A DNA stretch of 64,000 bases from Bacillota bacterium (GTDB lineage: Bacteria; Bacillota; Clostridia; Lachnospirales; Lachnospiraceae): the NCBI GenBank assembly GCA_023423335.1, contig JAFAFU010000030.1:62001-126000 (forward strand), read 5' to 3'. Position numbers and translations under genes: made by a program. A model generated the notes under the pieces. That model had not been told where the DNA came from and did not search any database. It saw nothing but the letters and a program-made list of their open reading frames with translations. This document shows, piece after piece, positions 51,323-58,987 of the stretch. Numbering within the stretch: the stretch's first letter is position 1; the number at the start of each line of letters is the position of its first letter.

Positions 51323-53833
51323 CTATTGATCCGTCAGTCTTCTGACCAAAGACACAGCAGACTGTGCGTCCTCGGAATATCCGTCCGCACCGATTTCCTC
51401 GGCATAGCTTTCCGTAATAACTGCTCCTCCGATAATAACCTTGGTTTTCAGTCCCGCTTCCCTGGCCAGGTCGATTACCCGCTTCATCTCAACCATGGTG
51501 GTTGTCATCAGGGCGGACAGGGCTATGAAATCAGCATTCTCCTCCTTGGCAATCCTGATAATGGTCTCCGTGGGTACATCCTTGCCGAGATCAATCACAC
51601 GGTATCCATAGTTCTTTAACATCAAGGTAACCAGATTTTTGCCGATATCATGGATGTCTCCCGCCACGGTAGCGATCACAATCGTTCCCTGGCTTTTGGC
51701 CTGGGCATCCCTGGATAGCAGAGGCTCCAGATAATCAATGGCAAGCTTCATGGCCTCTGCGCCTGATATCAACTGGGGGAGGAAATAGATCTGCCGGTCA
51801 AACAGCCGCCCGACCTCATTGATCGCCGGAATTAGTGTCTCTTCAATCAGCTGTTCGGGAGGTGTTCCCTGCTCCAATTCTTTTTTAACCAGCTCCACGA
51901 TGTTTCCGCGGTTCCCCTTAAGAACTGCCTGGAAGACAGCCTGTCTTCCATCCGTACCAATTACCTGCCCGTTCTTTCCTGATCCTGTACCGTGCTCACC
52001 AGAAGACCTCTGCTGAGCCTCCGAAAGCTGAGTACCCTTCGTGCCTCCGGCAGGAACCAGCTCTATCGGTCTTAAGGAAACTCTCTCAATATAGCGCTCC
52101 GCAGCTCCCTCCTTACCTAATAATAAATCAGCGGCATGGGCGGTATTCATCAAAAGATCCTGGGAAGGATTTGCGATTGCCATGGTTAGTCCTGCCTGTA
52201 TCGCAAAGGACAGAAAGGTACTGTTGATGAACTGCCGCTCCGGCAGTCCGAAGGAGATATTGGACAGACCGATGATGGTCGCAAGTCCCAACTCCTCCCT
52301 GCAGTAACGGATCGTGGCCGTCGCCTCCAATGCCGCATTTTGGTTGGCCCCGACCGTATTAACCAATCCGTCCACGATGATATCTTCTTTGGTAAGTCCC
52401 AGCTCATATGCCCGGTCAAGCACCTTATGAATAATCCGCTTCTTCTCTTCCATATCCTTCGGCATACCCTGGTCGGACAGAGGAAGCAGGATGAACATCG
52501 CACCGTATTTTTTTGCTATCGGTATCAGCTTTTCATATTTTACAGCCTCTAACGATATGGAGTTGATTAACGCCCGGCCCGGATAGTGCCGAAGAACTGC
52601 TTCCATTACCTCCGGATTGCTGGAATCGATGCATAAGGGAAGCTCCGTTACTCTTAACACCTCATTTACTACCTTGAGCATTGTCTCTTTCTCATCAATT
52701 CCGCCCATTCCGACATTAATATCAAGGATATCTGCCCCCTGCTCCGCCTGTTCCGCCGCCATCTGCGCGATCAGGTTGAGGCATCCTTCCTTAAGCTCAC
52801 TCTGCAGGGCTTTCTTTCCGGTAGGATTAATCCGTTCTCCCACCACCATAAATCGGCCGTCGAGGCTGATTTCCACTGTCCTTCGCTCCGTCGTCAGAGC
52901 TCGGATATGTCCCTGCTTAGGCGGTCCCGGAATAAAATCCCTAACTGCTTCCGCCATCTTTGCGATATGCTCGGGCGTCGTACCGCAGCAGCCCCCTATG
53001 ATGGCAGCCCCCTCCTTCGCCAGCATCTTCATCTCTGCCGCAAATTCCGCCGCCTCCATCGGAAATACGGTCTGCCCATTAATCAGCCTGGGGATACCCG
53101 CATTCGGCTTCGCCATTACGGGAACATGGGCGTATTCAGTCATTTCCCTGATAATTTCATGCATCCTATCCGGACCGGTGGAGCAATTCACACCGACAGC
53201 AGCCGCACCCATGCTCTGCAATACGGTGACGGCAGTTTTCGGATCTGTTCCGTAGAAGGTCCGGCCGCCCTCCTTGAAGGTCAGCGATACCATGACCGGA
53301 AGATCACAGAGTTCCTTCGCTGCAAGCAGCGCCGCCCTGCATTCCTGCAGGCTCATCATAGTCTCAACCACAATGAGATCCACTCCTTCCAAAAGGAGGA
53401 TCTCGTACTGCTGTTTATAAACCTCAATTAATTCTTCAAATTCCAGCTTCCCGACCGGGGCTACCTGCTCGCCTGTCATCGTGAGATCTGCAGCAACATA
53501 TACTTTTCTATGGTTACCGGTCTTCTCCCGGTAGCTTTGTACCGCCTCCCGACTGATACGGATCAGCTCCCGGTTGATCCGGTCAATATCCTTCTCCAGA
53601 CCATATTCCTTCAGCTTGATGCGGTTTGCCGTAAAGGTAGGCGCAAAAAGGATATCCGTACCGGCTTCCAGGAATTCCCGCTGCAGTCCTATGACGGTAT
53701 CTTTATTCTCCAGCATCCATTTCTCAGGATTGACCCCTACCGGCATACCCCTCTTCTGCAGATTGCTTCCGGTGGCACCGTCCAAAATGACGGTTTTCGA
53801 TTGGGCCAAGGCCTGAAATTCCTGTTGTGTCAT
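51323..53833 (-). CDS. metH: Cobalamin-dependent methionine synthase without reactivation domain
   Basis: An 836-residue enzyme. The homocysteine-binding barrel (1-300) has zinc ligands in VNCSTGP and GGCCGTTPEH. A methyltetrahydrofolate (pterin) barrel (320-560, VVGERINPTGKKAL, LDINVGMGG, DSSNPEVMEAVLRHYPG) follows, then a B12 cap and a B12-binding Rossmann domain with the histidine motif GDIHDIGKNLV. A Gly/Ser-rich linker (SGEHGTGSGKNGQ) separates halves. The protein ends after the B12 domain, so the C-terminal AdoMet/reactivation domain of E. coli MetH is missing, as in many anaerobes. It is the last gene of the methionine operon; its ATG overlaps the previous stop (ATGA). Confidence 0.94.
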   Translation of the reverse strand: MTQQEFQALAQSKTVILDGATGSNLQKRGMPVGVNPEKWMLENKDTVIGLQREFLEAGTDILFAPTFTANRIKLKEYGLEKDIDRINRELIRISREAVQSYREKTGNHRKVYVAADLTMTGEQVAPVGKLEFEELIEVYKQQYEILLLEGVDLIVVETMMSLQECRAALLAAKELCDLPVMVSLTFKEGGRTFYGTDPKTAVTVLQSMGAAAVGVNCSTGPDRMHEIIREMTEYAHVPVMAKPNAGIPRLINGQTVFPMEAAEFAAEMKMLAKEGAAIIGGCCGTTPEHIAKMAEAVRDFIPGPPKQGHIRALTTERRTVEISLDGRFMVVGERINPTGKKALQSELKEGCLNLIAQMAAEQAEQGADILDINVGMGGIDEKETMLKVVNEVLRVTELPLCIDSSNPEVMEAVLRHYPGRALINSISLEAVKYEKLIPIAKKYGAMFILLPLSDQGMPKDMEEKKRIIHKVLDRAYELGLTKEDIIVDGLVNTVGANQNAALEATATIRYCREELGLATIIGLSNISFGLPERQFINSTFLSFAIQAGLTMAIANPSQDLLMNTAHAADLLLGKEGAAERYIERVSLRPIELVPAGGTKGTQLSEAQQRSSGEHGTGSGKNGQVIGTDGRQAVFQAVLKGNRGNIVELVKKELEQGTPPEQLIEETLIPAINEVGRLFDRQIYFLPQLISGAEAMKLAIDYLEPLLSRDAQAKSQGTIVIATVAGDIHDIGKNLVTLMLKNYGYRVIDLGKDVPTETIIRIAKEENADFIALSALMTTTMVEMKRVIDLAREAGLKTKVIIGGAVITESYAEEIGADGYSEDAQSAVSLVRRLTDQ

Positions 53834-54459
53834 CTGGCATCCTCCATATTGAACTTGCTTGTAATATATAGCCGTTGTATATAGAATAAGGTCGCTGCAA
53901 TCGTAATGATATAATAAATATTATAAAACAGCTTCTGTCCGAAGAAGAAATCAATTACCAGCAGCATGCCCTTTCCCGTCATGGCGATAATCCACCCTGC
54001 CAGAAGCTCATTGTTGTGCCATTTATTCTGCATGCAATTGGTAATCGATACAATTCCATGGATGATGAAGAATTCAATCCCTATCTCCACCGCGACCAGA
54101 AGGAAATTGTAACCTGCGGACTTCAGATACAGATCCTTTGTCTGAAAATGATAAGGAAGCTGCGGTATCACAATACTAAGATAGACCGCTGCCGGCACCA
54201 AAACCATGGCAAGCAGAAACCGGTAGTTTTTCCTGACTAAGAACACAGATCCCACAAAAATCAGAGCAAAGCCCAAAACATCCGGTATGATATCAAGGGC
54301 CGGCCTGTCTCCGATAAAATGATTGATCACCTTTCCCTGGAATTCCAGTCCCAGGTCCCTTGCCTCCAGCATCTGAGGATATTCTTTCCCGACAGGAATT
54401 CGATAATCGAGTACCAGCAATAATATTCCGATTACTATCAATACAAAACTTTTCTTCAT
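53830..54459 (-). CDS. Uncharacterised membrane protein embedded in the methionine operon
   Basis: A 209-residue protein with about six hydrophobic segments (SFVLIVIGILLLVLDY, IIPDVLGFALIFVGSVFLV, FLLAMVLVPAAVYLSI and others). I do not recognise a family. It is flanked by the homocysteine-methyltransferase/MTHFR gene and metH; its stop overlaps the metH ATG by 4 nt, so translation is coupled. Start at 54459 uses ATGGAGG right after a TGCCGCtgaaGCGGCA hairpin. The in-frame extension to 54612 is leader sequence. A link to cobalamin, methionine or homocysteine transport is possible from position alone. Confidence 0.72.
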   Translation of the reverse strand: MKKSFVLIVIGILLLVLDYRIPVGKEYPQMLEARDLGLEFQGKVINHFIGDRPALDIIPDVLGFALIFVGSVFLVRKNYRFLLAMVLVPAAVYLSIVIPQLPYHFQTKDLYLKSAGYNFLLVAVEIGIEFFIIHGIVSITNCMQNKWHNNELLAGWIIAMTGKGMLLVIDFFFGQKLFYNIYYIITIAATLFYIQRLYITSKFNMEDAR

Positions 54460-54530
54460 CTTAGCCTCCATCTGCCGCTTCAGCGGCATACAAATACTTT
54501 GCGAAAAATACGCAAGTGCTTTTTGAAAAT
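54460..54530 (-). promoter_or_regulatory. Two-hairpin leader ending in ATGGAGG, before the membrane protein
   Basis: On the minus strand: CTTGCG/CGCAAAG stem, linker TATTTGTA, TGCCGC-TGAA-GCGGCA stem, then GATGGAGG. Topology equals the family-1 leaders (stem, AT linker ending in TTTGT, GC stem, ATGGAGG), though sequence identity is low. Confidence 0.5.
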
Positions 54531-54620
54531 GTTCTAATCTGCCTATTCTTCTGCCTATCCTGTGACAGTACCTGTTTACCCGCTGTATTTCCCCTCGTGA
54601 TATTACGGTCATTGCCTGAT

Positions 54621-56420
54621 TTAAGATATCTTAATCCGGTTCATCAGACTCACCCTGTTAAACGGAAGCATAAAATAATAACCGTCCGCAGTCTCCTCTG
54701 TCATTCGAATAATTTCATTGGCAACCTCAGCCCCCACTGCCTCTGCTTCCTCTCTGGACATATCGGGGCGATATCGATTCACGATCTCATCCGGTACATT
54801 GATGCCCGTAAACTCGTTCTTTATAAAGCAGGCGTTCCGGTAGCTTACCAACGGCATGATGCCATACAGTATCTTCGTATCGACAAGCCTTTTGATTTCC
54901 TCCAGCCGCCTGGCATCCTCCTTCGAAAACACTGGCTGAGTTAAGAAAAACTTCGCCCCGGCATCGATCTTTTGCTTCATCCGCTTTATTACCGTTTCCA
55001 GAGAACCCCGGTTATAATTCAGGGCCCCTCCGTAATAAACGGGCTCCTTACTGAAATGCTCCACATTCATCTCATTTATAAATTCCATCAGCCGGATCGA
55101 GTTGTAATCAAAAACTCCGGTAGCGGATATCCGGCTTTCTCCGGGCACCGGATCACCGGTGACAATCAGGAGATTTCGAATTCCATGGATATATGCGCCT
55201 AATAATCCCGCCCGCATGGAGATCATGTTCCGGTCCCTGCAGCAGATATGGGGCATGACCTTCATACCGGTTTCCTCTGCAATCTTAATTCCCATCAGGA
55301 TAGAATCCACTCTGCTTCTGCCCAGCGGGGAATCCGCGAAGGTGATGATATCCGCCATGCCCGCTTTCAGGCTGTGAGCACATTCCATGATTTGATCCAC
55401 ATTGGCATCATACGGGGGATCCAGTTCCACAGCAATTACCTTTTTCCCTCCGGTAAAAAGCTCATAAAATTCATTTCCGGTTTCCGGAAGCTTTAAGTTA
55501 TCACCGGTAGTTTCTGCCCCAATCCGGGTGATATGCTCCTTATTCAAAGCGATATCCTTAACCATCCGGCTGATATACTCCGGGGTAGTACCACAGCAGC
55601 CACCGACCAGATCAAGACCCAGTCCGGCAATCTTCTTCATGTTTTCTGTAAAGTACGCCTCATTATCCATGAACACCATACGATTCTGCATCTGTTCAGG
55701 ATATCCGGCATTCGGTGCGGCATAGATATACTTCCCGGCCGGAAAAGAAATCTTCTTCAGCAGCTGCAGCATATGTCCCGAACCCACGCCGCAGTTAAAA
55801 CCACAGGCATCTATTCCCTCCAGAGCCTCCGTCTGTTCCATTAACCGGGCAGCCCGGATTCCGGCAGAGCTATAACCGCTCTTATTCAGGGAAAAGCTTG
55901 CCATGATAAATAAATCCCTGTTCTTAGTTTTTAAGTATGGTACCAGTTTGCTGATATATTTTAGGCTGTCAAAGGTTTCAAAATGGATTCCATCCATCCC
56001 TTCCTCAAGAAAAATATCGCAAAGCTCCTTATACTCGCCCAGAATCTCTTCTTCCATCGAACCGGCGTCCTCCGGTATGGGACCGATATCCCCCAGAATC
56101 CAGACCTTATTTTGATCCCCGGATGCTTTGTCCGCTTCGGAAACAGCCTTCCTAGCAATCCGGCAGGCCGCCTTAACCAACAGTCTCTGCTCTTTCGCAT
56201 CTATATTCAGGACATGCCGGCTGGCTGCAAAGGTATTCGTCCTGATCAGCCTGGCTCCGGCTGCAATATACTCTTTATGAATCTGTTCAACGATTTCCGG
56301 TGCAATAAGGTTTGCCCGTTCCGAGTATGCCCCCGGTTGATTCACCAGATTTGAATAATAGGTTCCCATAGACCCGTCTGCAATGATTCTATGTTGATGT
56401 AAATATTCCTGTAGCTTCAT
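54621..56420 (-). CDS. Bifunctional homocysteine S-methyltransferase / methylenetetrahydrofolate reductase
   Basis: A 599-residue fusion. Residues 1-295 are a homocysteine S-methyltransferase barrel (IIADGSMGTYYSNL, RTNTFAASR, GFNCGVGSGHML, GGCCGTTPEYISRM with the zinc cysteines). Residues 305-599 are a MetF-type flavin barrel (KKVIAVELDPPYDANVD, HICCRDRNMISMRAGLLGAY, LLIVTGDPV, FFLTQPVF). It makes methyl-tetrahydrofolate, the donor for the MetH encoded downstream, and can itself methylate homocysteine. Start at 56420 behind AAAGGATGGG. First gene of the operon with the membrane protein and metH. The leader shows no SAM riboswitch. Confidence 0.92.
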   Translation of the reverse strand: MKLQEYLHQHRIIADGSMGTYYSNLVNQPGAYSERANLIAPEIVEQIHKEYIAAGARLIRTNTFAASRHVLNIDAKEQRLLVKAACRIARKAVSEADKASGDQNKVWILGDIGPIPEDAGSMEEEILGEYKELCDIFLEEGMDGIHFETFDSLKYISKLVPYLKTKNRDLFIMASFSLNKSGYSSAGIRAARLMEQTEALEGIDACGFNCGVGSGHMLQLLKKISFPAGKYIYAAPNAGYPEQMQNRMVFMDNEAYFTENMKKIAGLGLDLVGGCCGTTPEYISRMVKDIALNKEHITRIGAETTGDNLKLPETGNEFYELFTGGKKVIAVELDPPYDANVDQIMECAHSLKAGMADIITFADSPLGRSRVDSILMGIKIAEETGMKVMPHICCRDRNMISMRAGLLGAYIHGIRNLLIVTGDPVPGESRISATGVFDYNSIRLMEFINEMNVEHFSKEPVYYGGALNYNRGSLETVIKRMKQKIDAGAKFFLTQPVFSKEDARRLEEIKRLVDTKILYGIMPLVSYRNACFIKNEFTGINVPDEIVNRYRPDMSREEAEAVGAEVANEIIRMTEETADGYYFMLPFNRVSLMNRIKIS

Positions 56421-56624
56421 GTCCCATCCTTTCAAAATATGCCTTACGCAAGCAGCGCTCCGATAGAACCCCGATCTTATATCTATTCATTATGTATGCA
56501 TATTATATAACAATCGAATTCCTACCACAAGCAAAAAAACGTAATCGGCTATATTTCCCCCTCTCCCCCATCCTGTCTCCCGGACATAATTCCGTAAATA
56601 CTCACATATTCTGTAGTAAATTCA

Positions 56625-56665
56625 TTGACTAAACGATATTTAAAAATTATAATGAATTTAGTCAA
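56625..56665 (+). promoter_or_regulatory. Promoter with inverted TTGACTAAA sites, for the sugar isomerase
   Basis: TTGACT (56625-56630), 17-nt spacer, TATAAT (56648-56653). TTGACTAAA is exactly inverted as TTTAGTCAA at 56657-56665, so identical half-sites flank the -35 and the start point. Confidence 0.75.
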
Positions 56666-56723
56666 ATATAAGCCTTGCCCTGCAGGCGGGCTACAGATGT
56701 TTGATAAAACAGGAGGATCTAAA

Positions 56724-58202
56724 ATGAACAATATTCCCGAATTGAAAATCGGAATTGTTGCTGTCAGCAGAGACTGCTTCCCGATGCAGCTGTCTGAAAG
56801 CAGAAGAAAAGCCGTAGTTAAAGCATATAAGAAATACGGCAAGCTCTATGAATGTCCCACAACCGTTGAAAATGAATTACATATGATGAAGGCACTGGAA
56901 GAGGTTAAGAAAGCAGGCTGTGATGCGCTGGTTGTTTATCTGGGCAATTTCGGACCTGAGACCCCGGAAACCCTGCTGGCAAAATATTTTGACGGCCCTG
57001 CCATGTATGTGGCAGCAGCAGAGGAAAGCGGCGACGATCTGATGGATGGCAGAGGGGATGCTTACTGCGGTATGCTGAATGCCAGTTATAACTTAAAGCT
57101 CAGAGGAATCAAGGCATATATTCCGGAATACCCGATCGGCGATCCGGAGGAAATCGCAGCTTTGATTGCGGAATTTGCTCCGATTGCCAGAGCTGTTGTC
57201 GGACTGAACAATCTGAAGATTATTTCCTTCGGACCCCGTCCCCAGGACTTCCTGGCCTGCAACGCTCCGATCAAGCAATTATATAATGTAGGTGTGGAGA
57301 TCGAAGAAAATTCTGAGCTGGATTTATATGCAGCATTTAATGCTCATGCAGGGGATCCCCGAATTCCCGAAGTGATTGCAAGCATGGAGAAGGAGCTGGG
57401 TTCCGGTAGCAAGATGCCCGGAATTCTCCCCAAGCTGGCTCAGTATGAGCTTACTCTTTTGGATTGGGCAGAAGCTCATAAGGGCTCCAGAAAATATATT
57501 TCTTTCGCAAATAAGTGCTGGCCATCCTTCCAGACCCAGTTCGGCTTCGTTCCCTGCTATGTGAACAGCCGCCTGACTGCAATGGGTATTCCGGTTTCCT
57601 GTGAAGTAGATATCTATGGTGCCTTAAGTGAATATATCGGAACCTGTATCAGTGAGGATGCGGTTACTCTGCTTGACATCAATAATACTGTTCCGGCAGA
57701 TATGTATCAGTCCGAAATTAACGGAAAATATCATTACGGCATCAGGGATACGTTCATGGGCTTCCATTGCGGTAATACTGCTGCCTGCAAGCTTAGCTCC
57801 TTCTCCATGAAAAATCAGAAAATCATGGCAAGAGCTTTAGAGCCGGATCAGGAACCCAATATCACCAGAGGTACCTTAGAGGGTGACATTGCTCCCGGCA
57901 ATATTACCTTCTTCCGTCTTCAGAGCACAGCTGATGCACAGCTGAAAGCATATGTGGCTGAAGGTGAGGTTCTTCCGGTTGCTACCCGTTCCTTTGGTGC
58001 CATCGGTGTATTTGCTATTTCTGAGATGGGCCGCTTCTACCGCCATGTTCTTATTGAGAAGAATTACCCCCATCATGGAGCTGTGGCCTTCGGACATTTC
58101 GGCAAATCCTTGTATGAGCTGTTCAAATATTTAGACGTCGAGGATATCGGTTTCAATCAGCCGAAGGGTATGCTATATAAAACCGAAAACCCTTTCGCAT
58201 AA
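56724..58202 (+). CDS. L-fucose/L-arabinose isomerase family protein
   Basis: A 492-residue member of the FucI/AraA-like isomerase superfamily. Characteristic segments are the N-terminal LKIGIVAVSRDCFPMQLS, CDALVVYLGNFGPETPETLLAKYFDGPAMY, FGPRPQDFLACNAPIKQLYNVGVEI, CWPSFQTQFGFVPCYVNSRLTAMGIPVSCEVDIYGALSEYIG and FMGFHCGNTAACKL. It interconverts an aldose and ketose; the exact sugar is not set by sequence (fucose, arabinose or a related deoxy-sugar). Start at 56724 with ACAGGAGGA; the ATG at 56643 lies inside the promoter. Monocistronic with its own operator-like promoter and terminator. It fits breakdown of arabinoxylan sugars. Confidence 0.83.
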   Translation: MNNIPELKIGIVAVSRDCFPMQLSESRRKAVVKAYKKYGKLYECPTTVENELHMMKALEEVKKAGCDALVVYLGNFGPETPETLLAKYFDGPAMYVAAAEESGDDLMDGRGDAYCGMLNASYNLKLRGIKAYIPEYPIGDPEEIAALIAEFAPIARAVVGLNNLKIISFGPRPQDFLACNAPIKQLYNVGVEIEENSELDLYAAFNAHAGDPRIPEVIASMEKELGSGSKMPGILPKLAQYELTLLDWAEAHKGSRKYISFANKCWPSFQTQFGFVPCYVNSRLTAMGIPVSCEVDIYGALSEYIGTCISEDAVTLLDINNTVPADMYQSEINGKYHYGIRDTFMGFHCGNTAACKLSSFSMKNQKIMARALEPDQEPNITRGTLEGDIAPGNITFFRLQSTADAQLKAYVAEGEVLPVATRSFGAIGVFAISEMGRFYRHVLIEKNYPHHGAVAFGHFGKSLYELFKYLDVEDIGFNQPKGMLYKTENPFA

Positions 58203-58221
58203 CAACAGTTTGACCCCATCG

Positions 58222-58272
58222 GGCATCTTATCTCTCGCAGATTTATTATTGGGGGAGATTAGGTGCCTTTTC
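58222..58272 (+). terminator. Terminator after the isomerase
   Basis: GGCATCTTATCTC pairs imperfectly with GAGATTAGGTGCC, then TTTTCC. Confidence 0.7.
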
Positions 58273-58725
58273 CGTCTTCAAATATTTCATACAAATCATT
58301 TAAAATTAAGAATAAAACCCTTCTGGAATTCAAATACTTACATTACAATCTGGTATCTATATCACTGTAAATTGTAAGGTACGATAAACTTCAGGATCAG
58401 TTGCTAAAAGGCACGACAGCAAAGCTGCCCTCCTATAATATATGTAAATGAGACTGTCCCGGGCGAAGTACACCCCCAAAATTTAAGCACTTGGTAACTT
58501 GTGAGTAAATTAGGCGGTGCATTTCACCCGGGACAGTCTTGTGTAAGGACCGCCGCCAGTGATTTGCTTCATTTCAAACCATTTAACGGATTTGTATCAG
58601 CATGAATAAGATTCATAACGATACATAATTCAATCTCTTCTGGATACGCTAATTTCTAGATAACAGGCTGATAAAGCTTTCCGTCTTAGGTTAACCGGCT
58701 GCTATGCAGCAGAAGGGAGGTTCAT
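58273..58725. other. Gene-poor stretch with an imperfect palindrome
   Basis: About 450 bp without a convincing frame. It holds the palindrome at 58451-58539 and, just before the small gene at 58726, a GGCTGC-TAT-GCAGCA hairpin followed by AAGGGAGG. No tRNA-like fold or known riboswitch was recognised. Confidence 0.6.
58451..58539. repeat. 89-bp imperfect palindrome
   Basis: AGACTGTCCCGGG with GAAGTaCACC is inverted at 58516-58539 as GGTGcATTTC, CCCGGGACAGTCT: 24-base arms with a few mismatches around a 41-nt A/T-rich centre. Possibly a MITE-like remnant or a large terminator. Confidence 0.65.
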
Positions 58726-58896
58726 ATGTCATATATAGCTCCGGCTATGAAGGAGAAATTTGAGACCCTTTCTGTGGATCTTAAGAATGCCATACTCGAA
58801 AGGGATGTCCAGATTAATACCATCCACGACCTGATTAATGTTCTGGATCAAATTGTGAAGGAAGCCGATGAAGAAGAAGCTCTGGTCAAGAAATAG
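58726..58896 (+). CDS. Small acidic helical protein of unknown function
   Basis: A 56-residue protein: MSYIAPAMKEKFETLSVD... ending EADEEEALVKK. Predicted by eye to be almost all helical with heptad-like hydrophobics (LNAILERDVQINTIHDLINVLDQIV pattern), so a coiled coil or partner-binding helix is likely. Evidence that it is real: GGGAGG 6 nt before the ATG, a hairpin directly before the site, and a strong terminator 20 bp after the stop. I do not recognise the family. The antisense frame over the same DNA has no start signals. Confidence 0.7.
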   Translation: MSYIAPAMKEKFETLSVDLKNAILERDVQINTIHDLINVLDQIVKEADEEEALVKK

Positions 58897-58914
58897 TTTC
58901 TTTCTCTTCACACA

Positions 58915-58954
58915 AATAAAGGGCTGCTGTTCTGTTATCGTACAGCAGCCCTTT
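58915..58954. terminator. Bidirectional terminator between the small gene and GGDEF/EAL gene
   Basis: AAAGGGCTGCTGT and ACAGCAGCCCTTT form a 13-bp perfect stem; the minus-strand side continues TTTATTTG. Confidence 0.85.
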
Positions 58955-58987
58955 GGCACTGTATCAATTCGTAATTTATTACCGGCA

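Noticed and set aside
58729..58959. Minus-strand 76-residue frame
   Set aside because: Antisense to the small helical protein gene, and it runs through the terminator hairpin.
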